Origin: Paenibacillus marchantiophytorum
GTDB lineage: Bacteria > Bacillota > Bacilli > Paenibacillales > NBRC-103111
DNA length: 64,000 bases
NCBI RefSeq assembly: GCF_014640555.1
Contig: NZ_BMHE01000023.1
Location: forward strand, 1 to 64,000
Reading direction: 5' to 3'
This document shows positions 53,043 through 61,760 of the stretch, piece after piece; the stretch's first letter is position 1; each line of letters starts with the position of its first letter. Under the pieces are notes generated by a model, which saw only the letters and a program-made list of their open reading frames with translations, searched no databases and had not been told where the DNA came from. The position numbers and the translations under genes were made by a program.

Positions 53043-53750
53043 ATGCTGTTAGCCTCTATGCAAGAAGTTGAATACGGATATAGTGAGACCCCTTGTATTC
53101 AAGATGCGAACGTTGAGATACAGTCCGGCGAATTTGTCGCGGTGACAGGCCCTAATGGAGCTTCGAAATCGACGCTGTTGAAGCTGCTTTTAGGTTTATA
53201 TAAGCCATGGCATGGTCAGGTTTTTCTATCAGCCACGAATAAAGAAGGTCAGAAGCTAAGGGTTGGATATGTTTCGCAGCAGATTTCCGCGTTTAACAGT
53301 GGTTTCCCGAGCACGATTCTTGAATTTGTGCAATCCGGCAGAGCAACAAAAGGTTCCTGGTTTCGCAAAATGAGCGAAGAGGATAGGGAGCAAACGGAGA
53401 AGGCACTCAAGCAGATGGGCATGTGGGGGCTCAAAGATCGCAAAATCGGTGAATTATCAGGCGGACAGAAGCAGCGCATTTGCATTGCGCGGGCGTTGGC
53501 GCAGGAACCGGATTTATTAGTCCTGGATGAGCCTACAACAGGTATGGATCAAGAAAGTCGCAAGGGCTTCTATGAGCTGATGAATCATCAAGTCAAAGCG
53601 CTTGGAAGAACGGTTGTTATGGTGACGCACGGCCTGGCAGAGGTGTCGCCGTATCTCGACCGTGTGATTGAACTGGAACGAAAGGAGGAAGGGGGATGGA
53701 GATGCTGCACTACGACTTCATGCAGCGGGCATTTTGTGCCGGTGGGTTAA
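53043..53750 (+). CDS. znuC: Zinc ABC transporter ATPase
   Basis: 235 residues. The signature LSGGQKQR, Walker B DLLVLDEPTTGMD and H-loop MVTHG are normal. Walker A reads GPNGASKST (36-44), with Ser41 in place of the usual Gly before Lys42. I believe similar variants occur in other Firmicute zinc ABC ATPases, so loss of function is not implied. The start at 53043 has AAGGAG upstream; a longer frame begins inside that site. It overlaps the permease gene by 55 bp. Confidence 0.92.
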   Translation: MLLASMQEVEYGYSETPCIQDANVEIQSGEFVAVTGPNGASKSTLLKLLLGLYKPWHGQVFLSATNKEGQKLRVGYVSQQISAFNSGFPSTILEFVQSGRATKGSWFRKMSEEDREQTEKALKQMGMWGLKDRKIGELSGGQKQRICIARALAQEPDLLVLDEPTTGMDQESRKGFYELMNHQVKALGRTVVMVTHGLAEVSPYLDRVIELERKEEGGWRCCTTTSCSGHFVPVG

Positions 53751-54586
53751 TTGCGCTTCTGGCTTCTGTTCTGGGCGTGTATCTGATGCTGCGCAGACAA
53801 GCGCTGATGGCCGATATGCTGTCGCATGTCTCGCTTGCCGGTGTAGCGGCGGGTGCTTACCTGCATATGAATCCTACTGTGACAGGCTTTGTTGTGGCTA
53901 CCTTGGGCGCCATAGCTGTGGAATATGTGAGAAGGTCTTACAAATCATATAGTGAAATTTCGGTGGCGATTATCATGGTTGGAGGGCTATCAACCGCTGT
54001 TGTGCTGATGAGTCTTAACCAAAGTATCAATAAAGGGTTCTCCGCGTATCTCTTCGGTTCCGTTGTTGCCGTTAATCAAACGGAATTAATTCTGATGTTT
54101 GCTGTAGCTTTGATCGGAGGCGCATTCTTCTATGTCTTCCGGAGGCCGCTGTATCAAATCACATTCGATGAAGATACGGCGAAGACGAGCGGGTTGCCCG
54201 TTTCCTGGATTTCGCTGGGCTTTAGTGTCGTTACCGGAATGATCGTCTCCGCTGCTATGCCTATTGTCGGTGTTTTGCTGGTTTCGGCGCTTGTCGTGCT
54301 GCCGGCATCGCTTGCGATACGCATTGCCCCAAGCTTTCAGGCTGCGCTCTTGATCGCAATGGGGATCGGATTGCTTGGGGTATGGGCCGGGTTGACGGCT
54401 TCGTACGAGTTAAGCACCCCTCCGGGCGGGACGATTGCGCTGCTTCTATTAAGCTTCCTTGTGGTGGGTCTTAGCTTGAAAAAAGCCATTGTTAAATGGG
54501 GAAAAGCAAGAAATTCATTAAGCCAAGAAACAGGAGTTGCTCCTATTAATAGCGTAGCTCGTTTGTCCAAAGAATCATCCATATAA
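53696..54586 (+). CDS. znuB: Zinc ABC transporter permease
   Basis: 296 residues, eight or nine membrane helices, of the ABC-3 family (MLRRQALMADMLSHVSLAGVAAG, ISLGFSVVTGMIVSAAMPIVGV). It forms the membrane channel for zinc brought by ZnuA. GGAGG lies before the start, inside the 3' end of znuC. It ends 29 bp before the ZnuA start. Confidence 0.94.
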   Translation: MEMLHYDFMQRAFCAGGLIALLASVLGVYLMLRRQALMADMLSHVSLAGVAAGAYLHMNPTVTGFVVATLGAIAVEYVRRSYKSYSEISVAIIMVGGLSTAVVLMSLNQSINKGFSAYLFGSVVAVNQTELILMFAVALIGGAFFYVFRRPLYQITFDEDTAKTSGLPVSWISLGFSVVTGMIVSAAMPIVGVLLVSALVVLPASLAIRIAPSFQAALLIAMGIGLLGVWAGLTASYELSTPPGGTIALLLLSFLVVGLSLKKAIVKWGKARNSLSQETGVAPINSVARLSKESSI

Positions 54587-54615
54587 TGTTTATTACTAGT
54601 AGGAGGAACTTTTAC

Positions 54616-55617
54616 ATGAAAAAGACATGGCTTCACCAATCGCTCGCGTTCGCGGCTATATCTGCTGTGGTGCTCTCGGGGTGTACATCCAACTCAGCAT
54701 CAACTTCAGCGGGTGCTACAGCAACGACGTTAAGTCCGGCAGCAGCCGGCGCAAACGCCAAATTAAAGGTAGTAACGACCTTTTATCCGATGTATGAATT
54801 CACCAAACAAGTGGCAGGCGAGCATGCCAATGTTGTCGCCCTTATTCCTGCAGGGGCTGAACCTCATGATTGGGAGCCGAGCGCCAAGGATATGGTACAA
54901 GTAAAGGAAGCTAATTTATTTGTCTATAATGGCATTGTGGAAGGCTGGGCGAAGAAAGCATTGGAGAGCGCAGCTAACGACAAACGTGTAGTTGTAGAAG
55001 CAAGCAAAGGGATTCAACTGATGGAAGGTTTGCCGGAAGAGGAAGAAGAGGGTGAGCACCATGATCATGAGAAAGCGGATGGGGGCAAAATTCTGGATCC
55101 CCACGTTTGGCTGGACCCTGTTCTCGCACAGCAAGAAGTTGCTGCCATCCAAGCTGGCTTGTCGCAAGCTGATCCGGCGCACAAGGATGACTATCAGAAG
55201 AATGCGGACGCCTACATCGCGAAGCTCAAAAAGCTGGATGAATCGTTCCGATCCGAACTGAAAGATAGTAAACGCAAAGAGTTCGTTACCCAGCACGCAG
55301 CGTTTGGCTATTTGGCCAAAGATTATGGATTAAAACAAGTGCCGATTGCCGGCCTGTCGCCGGAAGAGGAGCCTTCACCAGAGAAAATGGCTAAGGTCAT
55401 TCAATTTGCCAAGGAAAACCAAGTGAAAACGATCTTTTTTGAAACCTTGGTCGATCCCAAAATTGCGAATACGATTGCCAAGGAAATTGGCGCAAAAACG
55501 GATGTGCTTAATCCGCTAGAAGGACTAACAGACGAAGATAAGAAGAATAATCTCGATTATATCGGCATTATGCAAAATAACCTGAAAGCTCTGAAGAAAG
55601 CATTAAGCGAAGGATAA
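54616..55617 (+). CDS. znuA: Zinc-binding lipoprotein
   Basis: 333 residues with lipobox LSGC (Cys23). Metal ligands of cluster A-I proteins are visible: His in GAEPHDWEPS, an acidic and His-rich loop EEEEEGEHHDHEKADGG, His in DPHVWLDP, His in TQHAAFGYLA, and a C-terminal Glu/Asp region FFETLVDPK. The His-rich loop points to zinc and not manganese. The start at 54616 follows AGGAGG. A Zur box just after its stop controls the next gene. Confidence 0.94.
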   Translation: MKKTWLHQSLAFAAISAVVLSGCTSNSASTSAGATATTLSPAAAGANAKLKVVTTFYPMYEFTKQVAGEHANVVALIPAGAEPHDWEPSAKDMVQVKEANLFVYNGIVEGWAKKALESAANDKRVVVEASKGIQLMEGLPEEEEEGEHHDHEKADGGKILDPHVWLDPVLAQQEVAAIQAGLSQADPAHKDDYQKNADAYIAKLKKLDESFRSELKDSKRKEFVTQHAAFGYLAKDYGLKQVPIAGLSPEEEPSPEKMAKVIQFAKENQVKTIFFETLVDPKIANTIAKEIGAKTDVLNPLEGLTDEDKKNNLDYIGIMQNNLKALKKALSEG

Positions 55618-55619
55618 AA

Positions 55620-55634
55620 TCGTAAAAATTACGT
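55620..55634. promoter_or_regulatory. Zur box 3
   Basis: TCGTAAAAATTACGT, with arms CGTAA and TTACG, lies between znuA and the CobW gene. This suggests an additional Zur-controlled start for the CobW-L33 part. Confidence 0.8.
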
Positions 55635-55657
55635 TTTAAGGAGATCTGAAACCTGAT

Positions 55658-56869
55658 ATGAAGTCAACTGATAAGAAAATTCCTGTTACTGTTTTGAGCG
55701 GATACCTTGGGGCAGGGAAAACGACTGTACTGAATCATATTTTACATAATCGTGAAGGCTTGCGTGTTGCGGTTATCGTGAACGATCTGAGCGAAGTGAA
55801 TATCGATGCGGAGCTGATCCGTGACGGCGGCGGCATTTCGCGGACGAGCGAGACGCTAGTGGAGATGTCGAACGGCTGTATCTGCTGCACCCTGCGGGAC
55901 GATTTGCTCAAGGAGGTGGAGAAGCTTGCCAAAGAAAATAGGTTTGATTATATCCTTATTGAATCGACAGGCGTTGGTGAGCCTCTGCCGGTAGCGCAGA
56001 CTTTCACTTACATTGACGAGGAACAAGGCGTAGACTTAACGCAATTTTGCCGTCTTGACTGCATGGTAACGGTCGTTGACGCTTATCGCTTCTGGCACGA
56101 TTATGCTTCCGGAGAGACGCTTCTGGATCGCAGCCAAGCGGTAGATGAGACCGACACCCGTGATGTCGTAGATCTTCTCATTGATCAAATCGAATTCTGC
56201 GATGTCCTGATTCTGAATAAATGCGACCGGGTTAGCGAAGCGGATCTGGAAGAATTGGAAGGCGTGCTTCGTACACTGCAGCCTAGAGCCAAATTCATTC
56301 GCGCAGAGCATGGGGCTGTTGCTCCCGCGGACATTCTGAATACGCATCTGTTTAACTTCGATGAGGCGAGTACCTCAGCCGGCTGGATGAAGGAAATGGC
56401 CAAAGAGTCGCACACGCCGGAAACAGAGGAGTACGGCATCGCTTCCTTTGCCTACGAACGGGCTAAGCCGTTTCATCCTGAGCGCTTAATGCGTTGGATG
56501 AGAGACTGGCCAGCTGAAATCGTCAGAGCCAAAGGGATCATGTGGCTGTCAACACGCAATGATTTTGCCCAAAGCATAAGTCAAGCAGGCCCCTCCGTTC
56601 GCTTCGGTCCGACCGGATACTGGGTCGCAGCACTTCCGGAAGAAGAGCAGGAAGCGATTCTCATGGAGGACGCTGAGCAGCTTACGCACTGGGATAAGCA
56701 TCATGGAGACCGCATCAACAAAGTTGTTTTTATCGGGATGGACATGGACCGGACTGAAATTACCGAATCTTTGGATGCTTGTTTATTGAACGAGGCGGAA
56801 ATGCTGGAAGACTGGGCGCAGTACGAGGACGTGCTGCCTAACGCAATCATGGAAGTAGAAGCAGGTTAA
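55658..56869 (+). CDS. CobW/ZNG1-family GTPase (zinc metallochaperone type)
   Basis: 403 residues. GTPase motifs are SGYLGAGKTTVLNHI (Walker A), the metal-binding CXCC in NGCICCTLRDD, IESTGVGEP (Walker B) and LNKCDRV (base specificity). A C-terminal CobW_C domain follows (about 300-400). Zur-controlled members (ZagA, Yeast/human Zng1 relatives) move zinc to client enzymes when zinc is scarce. Its place in a Zur operon favours this over cobalamin work. AAGGAG precedes the start. Confidence 0.92.
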   Translation: MKSTDKKIPVTVLSGYLGAGKTTVLNHILHNREGLRVAVIVNDLSEVNIDAELIRDGGGISRTSETLVEMSNGCICCTLRDDLLKEVEKLAKENRFDYILIESTGVGEPLPVAQTFTYIDEEQGVDLTQFCRLDCMVTVVDAYRFWHDYASGETLLDRSQAVDETDTRDVVDLLIDQIEFCDVLILNKCDRVSEADLEELEGVLRTLQPRAKFIRAEHGAVAPADILNTHLFNFDEASTSAGWMKEMAKESHTPETEEYGIASFAYERAKPFHPERLMRWMRDWPAEIVRAKGIMWLSTRNDFAQSISQAGPSVRFGPTGYWVAALPEEEQEAILMEDAEQLTHWDKHHGDRINKVVFIGMDMDRTEITESLDACLLNEAEMLEDWAQYEDVLPNAIMEVEAG

Positions 56870-56891
56870 TAACCCCAAGGAGGTGAATGCC

Positions 56892-57041
56892 ATGAGAGTT
56901 GTCGTGACCTTGGCGTGTACAGAAACCGGCGATCGGAATTACACAACAACCAAGAATAAAAGAAACCAACCGGCAAGGTTGGAACTGCGCAAATATTGTC
57001 CCCGTTTGAAGCGTCATACGCTGCATCGTGAGACACGTTAA
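56892..57041 (+). CDS. rpmG: 50S ribosomal protein L33, zinc-free (C-minus) paralogue
   Basis: 49 residues, matching L33 along its length (RVVVTLACTETGDRNY to YCPRLKRHTLHRETR). The zinc form has two CxxC pairs; here each has lost its second Cys (C9-x2-T12 and C36-x2-L39), so no zinc can be bound. Such copies replace the zinc form when zinc is short and release zinc from ribosomes. It lies 22 bp after the CobW gene behind AAGGAGGTG, in the Zur operon. It is easily missed because it is short. Confidence 0.94.
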   Translation: MRVVVTLACTETGDRNYTTTKNKRNQPARLELRKYCPRLKRHTLHRETR

Positions 57042-57199
57042 TCATGGGAGGCGATCCGATCGATTGTGCCCGTCTTTCTTGATAAGATGCGGCAAGGCAG
57101 CAAATCAGGCAGCTGAATGTAGCTGAAGGTGCTTATTTGTACGAATAAATCTAAGAGTTTTGGAGTGAATGCGGAGTTGCTACAGCTGCCTCGCGCGGA

Positions 57200-57271
57200 C
57201 GGAAGGGAACTACAGGGCGCTATTCTAGCCAAAAGTGTCAATATAGCGAGGTTGAGGGAACTACAGTCCGC
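57200..57271. repeat. Family A repeat copy 3, left half (5' exon side of the intron)
   Basis: Forward cores GGAACTACAG at 57206 and 57257, 51 bp apart. The sequence GGGAACTACAGTCCGC stops here and resumes as TATTTTGCTG after the intron, as read across in copy 2 (GTGCGC/TATTTTGC). The stretch 57042-57199 holds no gene I can support. Confidence 0.88.
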
Positions 57272-57793
57272 GAGCGACCGCGGTAAAGTCGTGTAATTTA
57301 GCAGGTGGAACTCCTGCTTGGAAAGGCAAAAGCCATGCCACCAATAACGAGTCTTGGGCTACCGCCAGTAATGTCGGGTGCTAAGCGTAGACAGTTAGGT
57401 AGTAGGCCTGAAAGTGATGGAGCCTCGAAAATAGTTGCAATGGGAAGGCCGACAGTTTGCGTACACTGGAAGGCAACACTTGATTTAGCGAAAAAAAAAA
57501 AAAGTGGTTAGCGTAATCAAGCTTCCCCGGGGTCATAGAGCCAGGCATGCTACACAATGATTGCACGGGAACCTGGGAGACCCTGCGACTCTTTCATGAA
57601 GGAGTACTTGTTAGGAAAACACATGAGAGTATGGCAAACAACTGATCAAAAAGGAGAATGCCAAACGGTGCGCAGGGAGTCGGATAGCTGCATAGTACCA
57701 GAGAAACCGATGTAATGTCGGCGGAGGGAAGGCGCTACATGTTACCGATCTTGGTAGAGACACATTTACAGCACACAGAGGCGGAGAAAAAAA

Positions 57794-59114
57794 ATGGAAA
57801 CGAAACTAGCAAGAATAGCAGAGATTGCCAAAGCAAGACCGCAAGAAAGGTTCACAGCCTTAGCCCACCTAGTTAATAAACAAATGCTGATGGATAGCCA
57901 TACAAAGCTACCAGCAGACAAAGCGACGGGAATCGATAAAGTCACGAAGGATGCATATGGAGAGCAGCTTGAGGAAAATCTGGACGATCTCATAGCGAGA
58001 ATGAAACGTAATGCGTACAAACCTCAAGCTTCTCGAAGGACATACATCCCAAAAGATAAGAAAAGCATGCGCCCGCTAGGTATCCCTTCCTACGAGGATA
58101 AGATCGTACAACACGGAATAAACCAGATTCTGCAAGCGATTTACGAGCAGGATTTCATGGAATATTCGTTTGGATTTCGACCCGGAAGAAGCCAACATGA
58201 TGCCATTAGAGCGCTCGACCGGATCATCATGAAAGAACCCATACGTTATGTGGTTGATGCAGATATTCGCGGCTTTTTCAATCACATGGATCATGAGTGG
58301 ATGATGAAATTTCTGGCGCATCGTCTAGCTGACCCTAATCTCTTAAGACTGATTAAGAAGTTCTTAAAAGCAGGAATTCAGGAGGACGGAGAGTTGAAGC
58401 CTACGGATGAAGGAACACCGCAAGGGGGAATCATTTCGCCGATCTTATCCAACATTTATTTGCACTACGCACTTGACCTATGGTTCGAGGTGACAGTGAA
58501 AAGAGAATGTGTTGGAAGGGCAGAAATGGTGCGCTACGCGGATGATTTCGTGTGTTGCTTTGAACAGGAAAAGGATGCGAAGCGATTCTACGAGGCATTG
58601 GTTGTAAGGCTGAATACGTTTGGGTTAGAAATCGCAGAAGAGAAGACGAAAATTATCCGATTCGGAAGGCAGTCAGAAGTGGCATGCAAAGAGGTAGGTT
58701 TAAAGAAACCAGAAACCTTTCGACTTCCTAGGGTTTACGCATTACTGGGGCAAAGGGAAGAATGGGCGCTCAAGACTCATGAGGAAAACGAGCGCAAAGA
58801 AATTTAGGGCGAAAGTAAAGGACATCAAGGCATGGATTCGGAGCAACCGACACAAGGCAGAAGCGGAATTCATGGAAACCCTGCGAAGCAAATTAGTTGG
58901 ACACTACAATTACTATGGTGTGTCGGACAACATAAAAGGGATCACATCCTACCTAAGAGCAGTCAAAAGACTGGTACTGAAGTGGAGAAACCGAAGAAGT
59001 CAGAAGATAAGCTTCACGGAGGAAAAGTTCGCGATGTTCATGACCCGAAACCCATTTCCGAAACCACACATAACTGTGAATCTATTTGCAAAGAAAAGCA
59101 ACTCTGTAAGGTAG
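57794..59114 (+). pseudogene. Group II intron reverse transcriptase/maturase, broken by +1 frameshift
   Basis: The first part (57794-58807 frame) carries the RT domain with GIPSYEDKIVQHG, FGFRPGRSQHDAI, VVDADIRGFFN, GTPQGGIISPILSNIYL and the catalytic RYADDFVCCF. It then leaves frame: an extra C at about 58721 turns the expected TFDFLGFTHYW into RLPRVYALLG. The maturase domain X (KVKDIKAWIRSNRHKAEAEF, GHYNYYGVSDN) continues in the next frame to 59114. No HNH endonuclease domain follows. Either a real lesion or a sequencing error; if real, the intron cannot move by itself. Confidence 0.88.
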
Positions 59115-59120
59115 CGTGAA

Positions 59121-59154
59121 GAGCCGTATGCCTTAATTGGGCACGTACGGATCT
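59121..59154 (+). ncRNA. Group II intron domain V
   Basis: The 34-base hairpin starts GAGCCGTATGC and ends GCACGTACGGATCT, with the AGC catalytic triad and pairing GAGCCGTATGC/GCACGTACGG. This is the most conserved part of bacterial group II introns. Confidence 0.9.
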
Positions 59155-59204
59155 GTGAGGGGTAAGGGGCACAATCCAAGATGGAAAGGCCCCGCCTACT
59201 CGAC

Positions 59205-59352
59205 TATTTTGCTGTTTCATGGGAATTTGAACACTTCTTCTGGAAATAAGACCCTGTAGTTCCGCTATGCCTCTCGCATCCCTACTTTTTGCCTAATTAG
59301 CGTCCTCTAGTTCCCTTACAAGGTTGTGCCGCTAAGGATCTATCAGGGCTAA
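59205..59352. repeat. Family A repeat copy 3, right half
   Basis: TATTTTGCTGTTTCATGGGAA continues the repeat after the intron. Inverted cores CTGTAGTTCC (59254) and CTCTAGTTCC (59305) are 51 bp apart. From 59353 to 59476 there is only a short inverted repeat around CCTAGCCGCAGGCTAAG. Confidence 0.88.
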
Positions 59353-59476
59353 GGTGCATGGACTCGAAGACCTAGCCGCAGGCTAAGTCTTTCTTAAAGT
59401 TGCTGACACCTTGCTGTATGCTAGGGAATCGTAGTAAATTTAGGTTCATACGTACGCAAGTGGGAGGGACAAGTTC

Positions 59477-59935
59477 ATGTTGCCTGTGAACCAAGAAGAT
59501 GAACAACGTGAATTCGTGATAACCCGCCATTCTAAGGGGCAATGGGATCGCCGGGAACAGGAACTATTGCAGTGGTCAGATCGCCACAAACCTCGCAAAC
59601 ATCCCAAGAAAACACTCCTCTTGGAGCAAGTGGATGTGGATGCAGAGCTGCATAGAACGTTAATTTTGCTGCGCGACAAGCATGTACAGACCGAATTCTC
59701 CTGTGCCGGAGTGAGTTTGCTGGATGAACCAGAAGATCATTCCTTGTATGCTTACATGACCTTAATTGCTTCCAAAGAAGCTGAGAGCTTTATTCATACA
59801 GCCATCAAAAAGATGAAGCATCGCTTGCTGGTAACCTTTGAGCCTGAGCGAAATCGGTATGATTTATCATCCTTTTACATCGGTCACAACCGCTCCTTCT
59901 GTCGCTTGCTGGAACGAAGTGCTGAATTGTTTTGA
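59477..59935 (+). CDS. Hypothetical protein
   Basis: 152 residues, soluble, with no signal or membrane segment. The first 50 residues are basic and rich in Lys, Arg and Gln; the rest looks folded (VDAELHRTLILLRDKHVQTEF, LYAYMTLIASKEAESFIHTA). I do not recognise the family. The start has GGGAGGG at a good distance. It is monocistronic and lies between the intron-bearing repeat and a terminator. Confidence 0.72.
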   Translation: MLPVNQEDEQREFVITRHSKGQWDRREQELLQWSDRHKPRKHPKKTLLLEQVDVDAELHRTLILLRDKHVQTEFSCAGVSLLDEPEDHSLYAYMTLIASKEAESFIHTAIKKMKHRLLVTFEPERNRYDLSSFYIGHNRSFCRLLERSAELF

Positions 59936-59941
59936 AAGAAG

Positions 59942-60010
59942 AAACCCCCGCAATGCAGAGCCGCTGGATGAGGATGTGCCTCTTCCAATGGCTTTCATTT
60001 GGGGGTTTTT
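59942..60010. terminator. Bidirectional terminator
   Basis: AAACCCCC pairs with GGGGGTTT, with inner pairs AATG/CATT and AGCC/GGCT, followed by T. It separates the convergent hypothetical and FAH genes. Confidence 0.85.
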
Positions 60011-60017
60011 GCTTATT

Positions 60018-60917
60018 TTATTCGTTGATTAAACGGTTGGTCAAACTTCCTAGCTTCTCAATGGATATGGTCACAACATCCCCGTCTTGCAGGTAAACGC
60101 GCTGATCAACAGGATCCCCGAGAACGACGCCTTCCGGAGTCCCCGTCAAAATGATATCGCCCGGATTCAACGTCATATGCTGTGAAATATAGCTAACAAT
60201 TTCGTCACAATGAAAAATCATATCGGACGTATGCGAGTTTTGGCGTACTTTGCCATTCACGGTCGTGCTGATCGTGAGATCATTGGGATTGCCGACTTCG
60301 TCAGCGGTGACCAGATAAGGTCCAAGCGGACTGAAGCCATCGCAGGATTTGCCGAGCAGCCACTGCGAAGTTCGCATTTGCAAGTCGCGCGCTGAGAGAT
60401 CATTGACACAACAGTAGCCGTACACGTGCTCGTAAGCTTGTTCTTTGGCGACATACTTAGCCTGTTTGCCAATAACGATAACGAGTTCCGCTTCATAATC
60501 GACTTCTTTGGTTACGCGAGGAAGCGCGATGTCATGGCCATGCCCTGTGAGCGTGTTGCTGAATTTGTTGAAAAGGATCGGCGTTTGCGGAATCGGCGCA
60601 TTCGTTTCTTCGGCATGCTTGCGGTAGTTCAGCCCGACACAAATGATTTTGCTCGGATTCGTGACGCAGGGACCGTAGTCGAGTGAGTCTTCACTGCGCA
60701 GCAAAGATGCGCTAGCTTCACTTTTGAGTGCTAAATGTACGAGCTTCTGTAGGGCTTCATTCGCAGTTGTACCGCCTAGAATGGCCTCGTGAACGGTAAG
60801 AGGAACGCTGAAATCGGGCGAAAGTTGTTGAAGCGCTTGTTCGATATCCAGTACGCCGGAGTCCGTGTGGACACCCAGTTTGAGTTCATTTTGTGAGCGG
60901 AAAGTAAGCAGCTTCAT
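60018..60917 (-). CDS. Fumarylacetoacetate hydrolase family protein
   Basis: 299 residues. The C-terminal 230 residues form the FAH fold: IICVGLNYRKHAEE, then metal-binding Glu and Asp in EVDYEAELVIVIG and YCCVNDLSARDLQ, and DIILTGTPEGV. Relatives hydrolyse or decarboxylate 2,4-dioxo acids in aromatic or sugar-acid breakdown. The substrate is not clear. Next to a short-chain dehydrogenase and an IclR regulator on the same strand, it is probably one catabolic unit. AGGAGG precedes the start. Confidence 0.92.
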   Translation of the reverse strand: MKLLTFRSQNELKLGVHTDSGVLDIEQALQQLSPDFSVPLTVHEAILGGTTANEALQKLVHLALKSEASASLLRSEDSLDYGPCVTNPSKIICVGLNYRKHAEETNAPIPQTPILFNKFSNTLTGHGHDIALPRVTKEVDYEAELVIVIGKQAKYVAKEQAYEHVYGYCCVNDLSARDLQMRTSQWLLGKSCDGFSPLGPYLVTADEVGNPNDLTISTTVNGKVRQNSHTSDMIFHCDEIVSYISQHMTLNPGDIILTGTPEGVVLGDPVDQRVYLQDGDVVTISIEKLGSLTNRLINE

Positions 60918-60972
60918 AGTTAAATCCTCCTAGAAATGAGATATGTATGAGTAGAGAAGAGCGGATAAGCCG

Positions 60973-61746
60973 TTAAGCGTTTTTGCCGAAGGTAGCGCCA
61001 CCGTCGATATACAATGGTGATCCCATCATGAATTTGGATTCGTCAGAAGCAAGGAATAAGGCCGCTTGCGCGACATCCTCCGGTCGGCCCAACTCATTGC
61101 TGAGTTGTCTGGTTTTCAACGAGGCGATAGCCGCTTCTGGATCATCGTAAGAGGTACGGAGATAATTCTCGACGAAAGGGGTCAAAATGGTTCCCGGCAA
61201 CAGCGCATTCACCCGTATGCCATACGCGGCGTAGTCGACCTGCATGGATTTGGTCAATGCCAGCACCGCGCCTTTCGTTGCCGCATAAGCCGCTCTTCGG
61301 GCCAGACCAATTTCTGCGATGCAGGAGGACATATTTATGATTGAACCGGATTGACGCTCGATCATATGAGGCACGACGTATTTGGATGGCAAGAATACGC
61401 CTTTGACATTAATACTCATGATGCGATCCCAGAAATCAGGTTCCAGCTCATGAAGAGCGCCAACGCCGCTGATGCCGGCATTGTTGAACAGCACATCAAT
61501 GCGGCCATCAGCCTGGATGATGTCATCCACCATCTGTTTGACGGAATCTGCTTGCGTCACATCGGCCTGAATGAAGCGGGCCGTGCCGCCTGCTTGGGTA
61601 ATTTCTTGAACGGTTTCTCGACCTTTAGTCTCATCGAGATCGTTCACAATAACGTGGGCGCCTTCTCGCCCGAATAGGAGCGCTGAGCTTCTGCCAATGC
61701 CGGAGCCTGAACCTGTGATAAGAATGACCTTGTCTTGTAATCGCAT
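60973..61746 (-). CDS. Short-chain dehydrogenase/reductase
   Basis: 257 residues of the classical SDR family: NAD(P) site GSGSGIGRS, NNAGISG, catalytic Ser in NMSSCIAEIG and YAATK, and a C-terminal ASDESKFMMGSPLYIDGG. An Asp in VNDLDE after beta-2 suggests NAD. The ATG at 61746 has AAGGAG at seven bases; a much longer frame upstream is out of family. It lies between the IclR and FAH genes; all read in the same direction. Confidence 0.94.
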   Translation of the reverse strand: MRLQDKVILITGSGSGIGRSSALLFGREGAHVIVNDLDETKGRETVQEITQAGGTARFIQADVTQADSVKQMVDDIIQADGRIDVLFNNAGISGVGALHELEPDFWDRIMSINVKGVFLPSKYVVPHMIERQSGSIINMSSCIAEIGLARRAAYAATKGAVLALTKSMQVDYAAYGIRVNALLPGTILTPFVENYLRTSYDDPEAAIASLKTRQLSNELGRPEDVAQAALFLASDESKFMMGSPLYIDGGATFGKNA

Positions 61747-61760
61747 CTGAATTCTCCTTG

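Larger units (their letters stand above)
57272..59204 (+). mobile_element. Group II intron with frameshifted maturase gene
   Basis: The ends were set by comparison with the intact repeat at 18 kb: core-to-core distance is 64 bp there and 1997 bp here, so the insert is 1933 bp. The 5' end reads GAGCGACC (consensus GUGYG is only partly met) and the 3' end CCTACTCGAC, with the usual final AY. About 520 bases of structured RNA (domains I-III) precede the maturase gene, domain V follows, and a domain VI-like hairpin (GGGGC..GCCCC) ends it. No transposase is present. Confidence 0.88.
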
